64,000 nt of DNA from Mesorhizobium_B sp963522145. GTDB taxonomy: Bacteria; Pseudomonadota; Alphaproteobacteria; Rhizobiales; Rhizobiaceae. The position numbers and the translations under genes are program-made. Location: assembly GCA_963522145.1 (NCBI GenBank), contig CAUQXI010000012.1, positions 1 through 64,000 of the forward strand, written 5' to 3'. The notes under the pieces were generated by a model. That model saw only the letters and a program-made list of their open reading frames with translations. It ran no database searches and was not told the origin of the DNA. Below are positions 8,779 through 22,558 of the stretch, piece by piece. The first letter of the stretch is position 1. Every line of letters starts with the position of its first letter.

Positions 8779-8839
8779 CCGACCTGCCGGTTTTCCGCAT
8801 TGGCGACCACGCAGCGGAGGGCGTCCCGCCGCGAAAACG

Positions 8840-10294
8840 CTAAAGCGGCAGCGTGGTGAAACCCATCAGCGCTTCGTCCACGGCGCGCGCGGCCTGCCGT
8901 CCCTCGCGGATCGCCCAGACGACGAGCGACTGACCGCGGCGCACGTCGCCGTCGGCCCAGAGCTTGTCCACGCTCGTGCGGTAGCTGCTCTCGTCCGCCA
9001 CCACATTGGTGGAGCGCCGGCTGTCGGTGCGGATCGCGAGACGGTCGCTCAGTTCGCTCAGCACGCCTTCCTTCAAGGGGCCGGAAAAGCCGATGGCGAT
9101 AAAGGCGAGATCGGCGCGGATCACGAATTCCGTGCCGGGAACCGGCTTGCGCTTTTCATCCACCTCGGCGCAGCGCACGCCCGTGAGCTGGCCCTCCTCG
9201 CCGATGAACTCGAGCGTCGCGACCTGGAACTCGCGCTCCGCACCTTCCGCCTGGGAGGAGGAGGTCCGCATCTTGGTCGCCCAATAGGGCCAGACCTCGA
9301 GCTTGTTCTCGCGCTCAGGCGGCTGGGGGCGGATGTCGAGTTGGGTCACGCGCACTGCCCCCTGCCGGAAGGCGGTCCCGACACAGTCGGACGCCGTATC
9401 GCCGCCGCCCACCACCACCACATGGCAGCCACCCGCCAGGATCGGCTCATGCGCCCAGGCGCGCGCAGGCTCGTTTTCGCCGCCGACGCGCCGGTTCTGG
9501 CCGACTAGGAAGGGCATCGCATCATGCACGCCGGCAAGCTCGGCACCGGGGATGCCGGCAGGCCGCGGCGTTTCGGACCCGCCGCAATAGATCACCGCAT
9601 CGTACTCGGAAAGCAGAGACTCCATCGACCGGTCCACCCCGATCTCGACACCACAGAAGAAGGAAACGCCCTCGCCGCGCATCTGCTCGACGCGGCGATC
9701 GATCGTCTGCTTTTCCATCTTGAAATCGGGAATGCCGTAGCGAAGCAGCCCACCCGGCCGGGTTTCGCGCTCGAAGACATGCACGTCGTGGCCCGCGCGT
9801 CCCAGTTGCTGCGCCGCCGCCAGCCCCGCCGGTCCCGAGCCGATCACCGCTACTTTTCTGCCGGTCTTCGTTTCCGCGGGCTGCGGGCGGATCATCCCCA
9901 GCTCATAGGCCTTGTCCGCGATCGCCTGCTCGATCGTCTTGATGGTGACCGGCATGTCCTCGAGGTTCAGCGTGCAGGCTTCCTCGCAGGGAGCGGGACA
10001 GATCCGGCCGGTCCATTCGGGGAAGTTGTTGGTGGAATGGAGGTTGCGCACGGCGTTTTCCCAGTCGCCGCGATAAACGAGGTCGTTCCAGTCCGGGATC
10101 TGGTTGTGCACGGGGCAGCCCGTCGGCCCATGGCAGAAGGGAACGCCGCAATCCATGCAGCGCGCCGCCTGCCGTCCCACCTCGCTCGTTGTCATGGGCA
10201 AGGTGAATTCGCGGAAATGGCGGATGCGATCGGAAGCCGGCTGGTATTTCTGCACCTGCCGGTCGATCTCGAGGAACCCCGTCACCTTGCCCAT
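8840..10294 (-). CDS. gltD: Glutamate synthase (NADPH) small subunit
   Basis: 484 residues, the standard GltD size. The N-terminal ferredoxin-like part has the Cys clusters CMDCGVPFC, GCPVHNQIP and CPAPCEEAC for 4Fe-4S centres. The FAD site VIGSGPAGLAAA follows near residue 150, and the NADPH site VVVGGGDTASD lies around 290. It passes electrons from NADPH to GltB, which makes two glutamates from glutamine and 2-oxoglutarate. Start 10294 (MGKVTGF) has CTGGAAG upstream. Unusually, a VapBC pair lies between gltB and gltD, all on the same strand, with 34 bp from the vapC stop to this start. Confidence 0.97.
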   Translation of the reverse strand: MGKVTGFLEIDRQVQKYQPASDRIRHFREFTLPMTTSEVGRQAARCMDCGVPFCHGPTGCPVHNQIPDWNDLVYRGDWENAVRNLHSTNNFPEWTGRICPAPCEEACTLNLEDMPVTIKTIEQAIADKAYELGMIRPQPAETKTGRKVAVIGSGPAGLAAAQQLGRAGHDVHVFERETRPGGLLRYGIPDFKMEKQTIDRRVEQMRGEGVSFFCGVEIGVDRSMESLLSEYDAVIYCGGSETPRPAGIPGAELAGVHDAMPFLVGQNRRVGGENEPARAWAHEPILAGGCHVVVVGGGDTASDCVGTAFRQGAVRVTQLDIRPQPPERENKLEVWPYWATKMRTSSSQAEGAEREFQVATLEFIGEEGQLTGVRCAEVDEKRKPVPGTEFVIRADLAFIAIGFSGPLKEGVLSELSDRLAIRTDSRRSTNVVADESSYRTSVDKLWADGDVRRGQSLVVWAIREGRQAARAVDEALMGFTTLPL

Positions 10295-10328
10295 GATACT
10301 TCCAGAATGCGCTTGATGTTCACAAGAA

Positions 10329-10733
10329 TCACGACCGCGACTGCAGCCAGTTTTCAACTTTCAGGCCGTGGACCTGCCCAAAGGCTTTAGCATCCCCGGT
10401 CACCAGCGTCGCATCAAGCGAAAGCGCATGTGCGGCGATCAGCATATCGTTCGGCCCCAAGGCCTTCCCTACAGCCTTCAGTTGCGCCCGTACCCTGCCA
10501 TAGACCATCGCGACTTCCGGCTGCAGCGCGAGCACGCGAACAGTCTGCATGAAGGACTCGGTGCGGGCACGGGACCGAAAAGACGGATTGCTCTCCACCC
10601 CGAACCATACCTCGCCAGCCACGACCACGCTGCTGACAATCCTGTCGGGATCGATTTCTCCAAGCTTCCTCGCCACTGCTCCCGAGGGGTTGTGCGCAAC
10701 GTCGGAGATGATGTTTGTGTCCAGCAGATACAT
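10329..10733 (-). CDS. Type II toxin, VapC-like PIN-domain ribonuclease
   Basis: 134 residues forming a complete PIN domain. The acidic active-site residues are in place: Asp5 in MYLLDTNIISD, Glu in VAGEVWFG, Asp in GPNDMLIAAHA, and the terminal VTGDAKAF Asp. VapC toxins cleave specific RNAs and are held inactive by their antitoxin. The ATG at 10733 is four bases after the stop of the antitoxin gene, the usual translationally coupled arrangement. The module sits between gltB and gltD. It looks intact, so it may be an active toxin. Confidence 0.92.
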   Translation of the reverse strand: MYLLDTNIISDVAHNPSGAVARKLGEIDPDRIVSSVVVAGEVWFGVESNPSFRSRARTESFMQTVRVLALQPEVAMVYGRVRAQLKAVGKALGPNDMLIAAHALSLDATLVTGDAKAFGQVHGLKVENWLQSRS

Positions 10734-10737
10734 CTCT

Positions 10738-11004
10738 CTAGAAAGTCACATCATCCAGCGGCAACATGCCGTCATCGCCCGGATCGCCGGGAAAGTCCTC
10801 GATTGGACCATTTTCACGAAGCCACTCCAAGAGCGGAGACGTTCTGCCCTTTTGGCTGGAGGACAGGATCAGATCTCCATCCTTGTTACGCCGAATGAAC
10901 ACTTCGCTGCCCTCGAATTCGAACTCCTTGGGTATTCTGACCGCCTGACTGCGTCCGTTCCGGAACAGACTTGCAGTTCGACTCTTCACGTCATGAGCGT
11001 TCAT
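10738..11004 (-). CDS. Type II antitoxin, VapB-like with AbrB/SpoVT DNA-binding domain
   Basis: 88 residues from ATG 11004. The N-terminal part (KSRTASLFRNGRSQAVRIPK) is the swapped-hairpin AbrB fold of the VapB class, and the acidic C-terminal tail is expected to fill the VapC active site. An earlier in-frame start at 11034 exists, but it would place a palindrome (11018-11027) inside the gene; with the 11004 start the palindrome is just upstream, where an autoregulatory operator should be. Antitoxin and toxin together are expected to repress this promoter. Confidence 0.9.
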   Translation of the reverse strand: MNAHDVKSRTASLFRNGRSQAVRIPKEFEFEGSEVFIRRNKDGDLILSSSQKGRTSPLLEWLRENGPIEDFPGDPGDDGMLPLDDVTF

Positions 11005-11017
11005 CGCCGGCCCCATT

Positions 11018-11037
11018 GGCATATGCCGAGGCATATC
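11018..11037 (-). promoter_or_regulatory. Candidate VapBC autoregulatory operator
   Basis: Perfect 10-bp palindrome GGCATATGCC at 11018-11027, followed after two bases by a second copy of the half GGCATATC (11030-11037). It sits 14-33 bases upstream of the vapB start on the transcribed side, the usual place for a VapB-AbrB operator. Binding is inferred from position and symmetry. Confidence 0.5.
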
Positions 11038-11191
11038 ATGGTGTGTTCAGTCGATCAACCAACGGGCGGTGCCTCCTCTAGCCCACGACAAGACCGCCAT
11101 TGCCGCTGAGCAGAGCCGCCACTGATGATGCCCAGACAGACGGCGATGCCGGCATCTGTGCGGGGACGGAGTCAACCACGCCGACCCTCCT

Positions 11192-15898
<4,707 letters not shown>

Positions 15899-16236
15899 AG
15901 CCGTATCCTGTTCATCTGCCTGGAAGGTGCCGGCAGCGCCACGCATGCCGCGACGCCGGTTCGAGCAGCTTCGCATGCCCGCTCCAGCTTCGCCAACCCA
16001 TCCGCGATATAGGACAGCAATACTGCCCTATCTACCTCATGGCAGAAAACACCGGTTGCCGCAAGACCGATCCGTAAAGTTCGAGGCGAAGAAAATGCGG
16101 AAAGTTCCTGCTGAGGACCGATCCGCGCAATAATCTTGCGCGACAGATTTAGCGATGTCTGCGCCCCAAAGCTGTGTATGAGAAGGCCGACAGCCCTTCT
16201 CCCGAACATCATACGCTTACGCTTCGGAGCCTTGTC
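15899..16236. other. Intergenic region gltB / threonine aldolase, with an inverted repeat
   Basis: 338 bases between divergent genes. The main feature is an inverted repeat with 9-bp arms ATAGGACAG (16009-16017) and CTGCCCTAT (16023-16031), one mismatch and a 5-base spacer, about 110 bases upstream of gltB. It resembles operators of winged-helix regulators in shape. The GGAG ribosome site of the threonine aldolase is at 16226-16229. No separate gene is convincing here. Confidence 0.45.
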
Positions 16237-17289
16237 ATGTTCTTTGCTTCCGACAACTGGGCCGGCGCTCACGCGCGTGTGGCGGCGGCCCTCGTCCACT
16301 ATGCCGACGGCTATGCCAGCGCCTATGGCACGAGCGATCTCGACCGGCGCGTGGAACAACGATTCAACGAGATTTTCGAGCGCGAGGTTGCCGTCTTCTT
16401 CGTGGCGACGGGAACCGCGGCCAATGCGCTGGCGCTTGCGGCCGTCGATCGTCCCGGCGGCGTCTGCTTCTGCCATGCGGAAGCGCATATGCTGGAGGAC
16501 GAATGCGGCGCGCCTGAATTTCTATCCTCCGGCGGACGGCTGCGCGCCGTGCCGGGGCCGCTCGGACGGATGGATCCGAACGCCCTGCGGCGCGAGATCG
16601 CGCGCTTTCCCGCCGGCAACGTTCATTCCGGCCAGCCCATGGCGGTTTCGATCACCCAGACCACCGAAACCGGCACCGTTTACGGGCTCGACGAGATAGA
16701 AGCCCTGGCGGCCATCGCCCATGAGCGCGGCGTGCCGCTGCACATGGACGGCGCCCGTTTCGCCAATGCGCTGGCGGCCCTCGACTGCTCGCCTGCCGAG
16801 ATGAGCTGGAAGCGCGGCGTGGACATCCTGTCCTTTGGCGGCACCAAGAACGGCTGCTGGTGCGCCGAGGCGCTGGTCTTCTTCGATCCCGAAAAAGCGA
16901 GCCATTTCGGCTATCTGCGCAAGCGGGCGGCGCAGCTTTTTTCCAAGACGCGCTTCGTGGCGGCGCAGTTCGAGACCTATCTCGCCGATGGGTTGTGGCT
17001 CGACAATGCCGCCCACGCAAATGCGATGGGCGCGCGACTGGCAGGGGCACTTCGAGGCGGCAACACCACCCGCCTCGCCTGGGGGGCCGGAGCAAACGAG
17101 GTGTTCGCCTTCATGCCGAAAAGCGAGGCGGTTCGCCTGCGCGAGGCAGGCGCGGTGTTCTACGACTGGAAACTGCCGAGCGGCTGGACGAACAACGTGA
17201 GCGAGGAAGAAACCCTGGTCCGTCTGGTGACAAGCTTCGCCACGACCGAAGAGGACGTGGATCGCTTCGCCGATCTCCTGAGGACATAA
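16237..17289 (+). CDS. Low-specificity L-threonine aldolase (PLP-dependent)
   Basis: 350 residues of the beta-eliminating-lyase fold. The PLP lysine is Lys204 in SFGGTKNG. HMDGARFANAL carries the Asp that binds the PLP pyridine nitrogen, and VATGTAANALAL binds the phosphate. It splits threonine or allo-threonine to glycine and acetaldehyde. A frame extends upstream to 16174, but the start at 16237 (MFFASDNW) matches family N-termini and has GGAG 7 bases before it. It is convergent with ccmB. Gene symbol ltaE is often used, but the exact stereospecificity is not readable from sequence. Confidence 0.92.
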   Translation: MFFASDNWAGAHARVAAALVHYADGYASAYGTSDLDRRVEQRFNEIFEREVAVFFVATGTAANALALAAVDRPGGVCFCHAEAHMLEDECGAPEFLSSGGRLRAVPGPLGRMDPNALRREIARFPAGNVHSGQPMAVSITQTTETGTVYGLDEIEALAAIAHERGVPLHMDGARFANALAALDCSPAEMSWKRGVDILSFGGTKNGCWCAEALVFFDPEKASHFGYLRKRAAQLFSKTRFVAAQFETYLADGLWLDNAAHANAMGARLAGALRGGNTTRLAWGAGANEVFAFMPKSEAVRLREAGAVFYDWKLPSGWTNNVSEEETLVRLVTSFATTEEDVDRFADLLRT

Positions 17290-17314
17290 GCCGCGGCCTC
17301 TTTCCGGAAGGAAG

Positions 17315-17977
17315 CTAGTCCGCCTCCCGCAGGGCAAGGGCTGCCGCCACCGGACCCAGCGCGGCAAGAAAAAGCGTCGACGCGCAGAGCAGCAGAAAGG
17401 GCGGCAGGAAGGGGTCGGGATCGGCAAGCGCCGCATGCGCCGCGCTGACGCCGAAGATCAGCGTCGGGATCGCGAAGGGCAGCACCAGCACGGACACCAG
17501 AACGCCGCCGCGCGGAAGCGCCACCGCCACCGCCGCTCCAGCCGCTCCCACCAGGCTCAGCCCCGGCGTGCCGAAGAGCAGGGTCAGCGCCACAGCGAGG
17601 CTCGCGGAAAACTCCATGTTCACAAGGAGCCCGAACACCGGCGCGGCAAGCACGATCGGCAAAAGGCTTGCCGCCCAGTGGCCGAGCGCCTTGGCAAGGC
17701 TCGCCGCAACCAGGCCGAAAAAGTCGCTCCCCCCGACGATCACGTCCAGCGACCCGTCCTCGCGGTCGGCGGCGAAGATGCGGTCGAGCCCGATCAATCC
17801 CGAAAGCAGCGACCCGATCCAGAGAATGGCCGGTCCGAACCGGCGCAGCAGATTGAGGTCAGGCCCGAGCGCAAACGGCATGATCGCGATCACGGCAAGG
17901 AAAAAGAGCAGGGCGGTCATCGTTCCGCCGCCGGCACGAAAAGCCAGACGGAAATCGCGGGAAAAAAGCGCGATCAC
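17315..17977 (-). CDS. ccmB: Heme exporter protein B, cytochrome c maturation
   Basis: 220 residues with six hydrophobic segments and the CcmB opening (ALFSRDFRLAFRAGGG). It is the membrane subunit of the CcmAB ABC module, which drives release of holo-CcmE in system I cytochrome c maturation. ATG 17977 overlaps the ccmA stop (ATGA), showing translational coupling. The usual next gene, ccmC, does not follow: the stop is 25 bp from the convergent threonine aldolase gene. Confidence 0.95.
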   Translation of the reverse strand: MIALFSRDFRLAFRAGGGTMTALLFFLAVIAIMPFALGPDLNLLRRFGPAILWIGSLLSGLIGLDRIFAADREDGSLDVIVGGSDFFGLVAASLAKALGHWAASLLPIVLAAPVFGLLVNMEFSASLAVALTLLFGTPGLSLVGAAGAAVAVALPRGGVLVSVLVLPFAIPTLIFGVSAAHAALADPDPFLPPFLLLCASTLFLAALGPVAAALALREAD

Positions 17978-18633
17978 GAAACAGCCCCAGTCAGGCTTTC
18001 CGCGGCACTCAGTTCCGGCTCGGTCCCGCCAAGCCTGATTTCCCTTGCAGCGGCGAGGCGCACCGGCGCGTGGACGGCTGCGACCACGATTCCGCCGCTC
18101 GACAGGTGATCCGCCATCGTGGCCTCGAAGCGCGCTTCCGCCCGCGCATCCAGCCCGGACATCGGCTCGTCGAGCAGCCAGAGCCGGCGGGATGCAAGCA
18201 GCAGCCGCGCGATCGCCACCCGCCGCTTCTGCCCCGTCGACAGCACGCCGAAGGGCAGGCTTGCCACCTCGGCCAGCCCCACCGCATCGAGCGCCGCTTC
18301 CGGGAGAAGGCCCGCTTTCGCATCTTCCGGCCCGGAGGCATGAAGGAAGCGTGCCCAGAAATGCAGGTTTTCCCTGACCGTCAGCACCGGCTTCATCGCA
18401 TTCGCCGCGCCGAGGAAATGGCTTGCCTCGCCGAGCCGGCTTCCATCCTCCCAGCCGATCCGCCCGGCGGCGGGCGCGAGCAGCCCCGCCATGATGCGCA
18501 GGAGCGTCGTCTTGCCCGTCCCGTTCGGCCCGGTGACAAGAAGCGCCTCTCCCGGTCCCAGCGAGAAGTTGAGCCCCTCGAAAAGCGTTTGCCCGCCGCG
18601 CGCACCCGCAAGCTCTTCAACCAGGAGCCGCAT
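17974..18633 (-). CDS. ccmA: Heme ABC exporter ATP-binding protein, cytochrome c maturation
   Basis: 219 residues of an ABC ATPase: Walker A GPNGTGKTTLL near residue 36, signature LSTGQKRRVAIARLLL, Walker B LWLLDEPMSGLD and the switch His in AAVHAP. It pairs with CcmB, which overlaps its stop. Start 18633 (MRLLVEE) matches the family; an in-frame ATG at 18660 adds nine residues and cannot be excluded. It is divergent from aconitase, the common Hyphomicrobiales order. Confidence 0.94.
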   Translation of the reverse strand: MRLLVEELAGARGGQTLFEGLNFSLGPGEALLVTGPNGTGKTTLLRIMAGLLAPAAGRIGWEDGSRLGEASHFLGAANAMKPVLTVRENLHFWARFLHASGPEDAKAGLLPEAALDAVGLAEVASLPFGVLSTGQKRRVAIARLLLASRRLWLLDEPMSGLDARAEARFEATMADHLSSGGIVVAAVHAPVRLAAAREIRLGGTEPELSAAESLTGAVS

Positions 18634-18961
18634 TTGTTTCGATTTCCGTTGCGTTTGCATGCCTGAAAGTCTGGAATCGTTCTACGAACTTCCGTATATC
18701 CGGGGCAACCGGGCCAGCGGTCGGCGCGGGACTTCTTTCGCGCCAGCCGAGCGCCGTTTATTCGGGGCCTGCGCTTCGCCATCGCGGAAATGGCCGCACC
18801 CGCATTCTGACCGGACGCGAGCGCCATGTGCGCATGTCCGTTGTCTTGGAAACCGCATGTTTCTGTTCCGTTTACCGGATTGCAGGAACAGGGCATTGGA
18901 ACGAGTGCCGCCCGTCGCGCCTTTTTCGACGGATGGCGAGGACCGGAAAAGAGACCGCACC
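18634..18961. other. Divergent intergenic region ccmA / acnA
   Basis: About 328 bases with promoters for two divergent genes. In-frame codons run far upstream of acnA, but they do not resemble aconitase and are read as leader. No terminator, palindrome or additional gene stands out. Confidence 0.45.
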
Positions 18962-21652
18962 GTGCACAAATCCTTCGACAGCTTCCATTGCCGCCGCACC
19001 CTCGAAGTGGGGGGAGCGGAATATGTGTATTTCAGCCTTCCGGAAGCCGAGAAGAACGGTTTGACGGGCGTCAGCCAGCTTCCTTTCTCCATGAAGGTGC
19101 TGCTGGAAAATCTGCTGCGCAACGAGGATGGGCGTTCGGTCACAAAGGAATCGATCCAGGCCGTCTGCACCTGGCTGAGCGATCGGGGCACGGCGGGCGT
19201 CGAGATCGCTTATCGCCCGGCACGCGTGCTGATGCAGGATTTCACCGGTGTTCCGGCGGTGGTGGATCTCGCCGCCATGCGCGACGGCATCGCCTCGCTC
19301 GGCGGTGACCCGCAGAAGATCAACCCGCTGGTGCCGGTGGACCTCGTGATCGACCATTCGGTGATCGTCGACGAGTTCGGCAGTCCGCAGGCCCTCGCGC
19401 GCAATGTGGAGCTTGAATACAGCCGCAACGAGGAGCGCTACAAGTTCCTGAAATGGGGCCAGCAGGCCTTTGACAATTTCCGCGTCGTGCCGCCCGGCAC
19501 CGGCATCTGCCATCAGGTCAATCTCGAATATCTCGCCCAGACCGTCTGGACGCGCACCGAGGACGGCGAGACCACCGCCTACCCCGACACTTGCGTAGGC
19601 ACCGATTCGCACACGACCATGGTCAATGGCCTGGGCGTTCTCGGCTGGGGCGTGGGCGGTATCGAGGCGGAAGCCGCCATGCTCGGCCAGCCTGTCTCGA
19701 TGCTCCTGCCCGAAGTGGTCGGCTTCCGGCTGACCGGCAGGCTCAAGGAAGGCGTCACCGCGACCGACCTCGTGCTCACCGTCACCCAGATGCTGCGCAG
19801 ACACGGCGTGGTGGGCAAGTTCGTGGAGTTCTTCGGTGCCGGCCTGAGCAACATGACGCTCGCCGACCGCGCCACCATCGGCAACATGGCGCCCGAATAT
19901 GGCGCGACCTGCGGCTTCTTCCCGGTCGACGCGGAAACGATCCGCTATCTCAATATGTCCGGCCGCCCCGAGAACCGCATCGCGCTGGTCGAGGCCTATT
20001 GCCGCGCGCAGAGCATGTGGCGCGAGGATGCGTCCGCCGATCCCCTCTTCACCGAGCTTCTGGAGCTCGATCTCGCGGATGTGGTGCCATCGATGGCCGG
20101 CCCGAAGCGCCCCGAGGGCCGCATCCCGCTCGAAGGCGTGGCGGCGGGCTTCAAGAAGGCGATGGAGACCGAATACAAGAAGGCAGCCGCGCCTGCCACG
20201 CGCTACGCCGTGGAGGGCGAAGCGTTCGACCTCGGCCATGGCGACGTCGCGATTGCGGCCATCACCTCCTGCACCAACACGTCCAATCCAAGCGTGTTGA
20301 TCGGGGCGGGCCTTCTCGCCCGTAACGCCAACCGGCTGGGGCTCAAGCAGAAGCCGTGGGTGAAGACCTCGCTCGCGCCCGGCTCGCAGGTCGTCGCCGA
20401 ATATCTCGAAAAGGCGGGACTCCAGAAGGAGTTGGATCAGATCGGCTTCAACCTGGTGGGCTTCGGCTGCACCACCTGCATCGGCAATTCGGGACCACTG
20501 CCAGCGCCCATCTCGAAGACCATCAACGACAAGGGCCTGATCGCGGCGGCCGTGCTTTCGGGCAACCGCAATTTCGAGGGCCGCGTGTCGCCGGACGTGC
20601 AGGCGAACTACCTCGCCTCGCCGCCGCTGGTTGTCGCCTATGCGCTTGCCGGCACGGTCACCAAGGATCTGACGAAGGAGCCGCTCGGCGAGGGTGCTGA
20701 CGGAAAGCCCGTCTTCCTCAAGGATATCTGGCCGTCCTCGCAGGAGATCGACGAGTTCATCGCCCGCAATGTTACGCGCGAGCTATTCGCGCGTAAATAT
20801 GCCGACGTCTTCAAGGGCGACGAGAACTGGCAGAACGTCCATGCGCCGGAAGGCCAGACCTATGCCTGGGACAATTCCTCCACCTATGTGCAGAACCCGC
20901 CTTATTTCGCGGGCATGGAGTCACGGCCGCGCGCGGTGGGCGAGATCAGGCAGGCGCGCATCCTCGGGCTCTTCGGCGACAAGATCACGACCGACCATAT
21001 CTCGCCGGCCGGCTCCATCAAGGCGGCCTCGCCCGCCGGCAAATATCTGATCGACCATGGCGTGGCCATCGCCGACTTCAACCAGTACGGTACGCGGCGC
21101 GGCAATCATGAGGTCATGATGCGCGGCACCTTTGCCAATATCCGCATCCGCAACCACATGCTGGGCGAGAACGGACGCGAGGGCGGCTACACCATCCACT
21201 ACCCGTCAAAGGAAGAAATGCCGATCTACGACGCCGCCATGGAATACCGCAAGGAAGGCGCGCCGCTCGTGGTCTTCGCGGGCATCGAATATGGCAACGG
21301 CTCCTCGCGCGACTGGGCGGCCAAGGGCACCAAGCTGCTCGGCGTCCGCGCGGTGATCGCCCAGAGCTTCGAGCGCATCCACCGTTCCAACCTCGTCGGC
21401 ATGGGCATCGTGCCCTTCACCTTCGAGGAGGGCACGAGCTGGGCCTCGCTCGGCCTCACGGGCGACGAGATCGTCACCATCGAGGGGCTGGAAACGGTTC
21501 GGCCGCGCCAGACCATGTCGGCCGAGATCCGCTTTGCTGATGGATCGGTGCAGACCGTGCCGCTTCTCTGCCGCATCGATACGCTGGACGAACTGGATTA
21601 CTTCCGCAACGGCGGCATCCTGCAATATGTGCTGCGCGATCTCGCAGCCTGA
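18962..21652 (+). CDS. acnA: Aconitate hydratase A
   Basis: 896 residues from a GTG start, in keeping with AcnA/IRP-type aconitases. The 4Fe-4S ligands are seen in ITSCTNTSNP and FGCTTCIGNSGP. The active-site blocks GVGGIEAEA, CVGTDSHTTM and YGNGSSRDWAAKG are present, and the swivel domain is C-terminal. It isomerises citrate to isocitrate in the TCA cycle. The start is GTG 18962 (VHKSFDSF), by similarity to family N-termini; the open frame continues upstream but diverges. Cytoplasmic. Confidence 0.96.
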   Translation: MHKSFDSFHCRRTLEVGGAEYVYFSLPEAEKNGLTGVSQLPFSMKVLLENLLRNEDGRSVTKESIQAVCTWLSDRGTAGVEIAYRPARVLMQDFTGVPAVVDLAAMRDGIASLGGDPQKINPLVPVDLVIDHSVIVDEFGSPQALARNVELEYSRNEERYKFLKWGQQAFDNFRVVPPGTGICHQVNLEYLAQTVWTRTEDGETTAYPDTCVGTDSHTTMVNGLGVLGWGVGGIEAEAAMLGQPVSMLLPEVVGFRLTGRLKEGVTATDLVLTVTQMLRRHGVVGKFVEFFGAGLSNMTLADRATIGNMAPEYGATCGFFPVDAETIRYLNMSGRPENRIALVEAYCRAQSMWREDASADPLFTELLELDLADVVPSMAGPKRPEGRIPLEGVAAGFKKAMETEYKKAAAPATRYAVEGEAFDLGHGDVAIAAITSCTNTSNPSVLIGAGLLARNANRLGLKQKPWVKTSLAPGSQVVAEYLEKAGLQKELDQIGFNLVGFGCTTCIGNSGPLPAPISKTINDKGLIAAAVLSGNRNFEGRVSPDVQANYLASPPLVVAYALAGTVTKDLTKEPLGEGADGKPVFLKDIWPSSQEIDEFIARNVTRELFARKYADVFKGDENWQNVHAPEGQTYAWDNSSTYVQNPPYFAGMESRPRAVGEIRQARILGLFGDKITTDHISPAGSIKAASPAGKYLIDHGVAIADFNQYGTRRGNHEVMMRGTFANIRIRNHMLGENGREGGYTIHYPSKEEMPIYDAAMEYRKEGAPLVVFAGIEYGNGSSRDWAAKGTKLLGVRAVIAQSFERIHRSNLVGMGIVPFTFEEGTSWASLGLTGDEIVTIEGLETVRPRQTMSAEIRFADGSVQTVPLLCRIDTLDELDYFRNGGILQYVLRDLAA

Positions 21653-22137
21653 TCGCCGCTGTCGGCCGGCTGGCCGGGGTGCTGGCCGTTCCGGAGCACA
21701 TGTTCAGGCAGTTTGCGCAAGTGAAGAGCAGGCCTAACTCGGGCTGCCACATAGGGCGGTCGTAACCGGGTCATGCGGCGATCATCCGCCTCAGGCGACC
21801 TCTGCCGCCGAGGCTGGTTCGATCCGGCTCCAGCCCGCGGGCGGGGGGCTTGGGGGTTTACAGGCCAGTGCCGGACCGAACCGTCTCAGCGAGACAGGAC
21901 AGATGGTCGCCTCCTATTTGGGCGCGAGATTGAGGAAAAGGGGGCGGGAATGTGGCGCGATGGCTTTCCGCGTCGGACGGTCGGAAATCCTTCTGGCTCC
22001 CTTCTTCCGGGCTGATTTGCCAGTCGCTGACCTGACTGCAAAGAACCCGGCTAAAGGTGTCGTCCGCTCTTGAAATCGGCTGTGGCGGCGCGCACCTTGG
22101 TTGCAGGCATCCAACGTCGCAGGGATAAATACGCAGC
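21653..22137. other. Intergenic region after acnA, no convincing gene
   Basis: 485 bases between acnA and the DUF2794 gene. Only short frames without good ribosome sites are seen. A weak Gly/Cys-rich hairpin just after the acnA stop could aid termination. A segment near 21812-21833 resembles a tRNA T-arm, but no full cloverleaf can be drawn around it. Confidence 0.4.
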
Positions 22138-22527
22138 ATGACGGATCGCGGCATCGGAACGGCGGACGGCGCCGAAGACAGCGCGACGATCGTTTCCTAT
22201 GGCGAGGTTCGACGCCGCCGCCTCGATCTTCCTGTCACCTTCGACCGCCGCGAGCTCGACCAGATCCTGCGCATCTACGGAAGGATGGTGGCGGCGAACG
22301 AATGGCGAGATTACGCAATCGACCACCTTCCCGACCGGGCGGTTTTCTCCGTGTTCCGCCGCACCAGCGAAACGCCGCTATTCCGCATCGTCAAGGATCC
22401 GAAACTCGCCCGCCGTCAAGGCGCCTATTCCGTTTTGTCGGCAGCCGGCGCGGTCCTCAAGCGCGGCCATGAGCTGCCGCGTGTGCTCCAGGTCTTCGAC
22501 AAAGCGTTGAAGGTAGTGGACGCCTGA
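22138..22527 (+). CDS. DUF2794 family protein
   Basis: 129 residues. The block from VTFDRRELDQILRIYGRMVA through DYAIDHLPDRAVFSVFRR to the C-terminal LKRGHELPRVLQVFDKALK is characteristic of DUF2794, a small cytoplasmic family nearly confined to alphaproteobacteria. No catalytic motif is apparent. ATG 22138 follows CAGGGATA. It is convergent with the GNAT gene. Function unknown. Confidence 0.85.
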   Translation: MTDRGIGTADGAEDSATIVSYGEVRRRRLDLPVTFDRRELDQILRIYGRMVAANEWRDYAIDHLPDRAVFSVFRRTSETPLFRIVKDPKLARRQGAYSVLSAAGAVLKRGHELPRVLQVFDKALKVVDA

Positions 22528-22558
22528 GCAAGGCAGGATCCTTCACCCGCTTCAGACT

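Noticed and set aside
21812..21833. tRNA T-arm-like sequence after acnA
   Set aside because: The loop is one base short, and no acceptor, D- or anticodon arm can be drawn around it.
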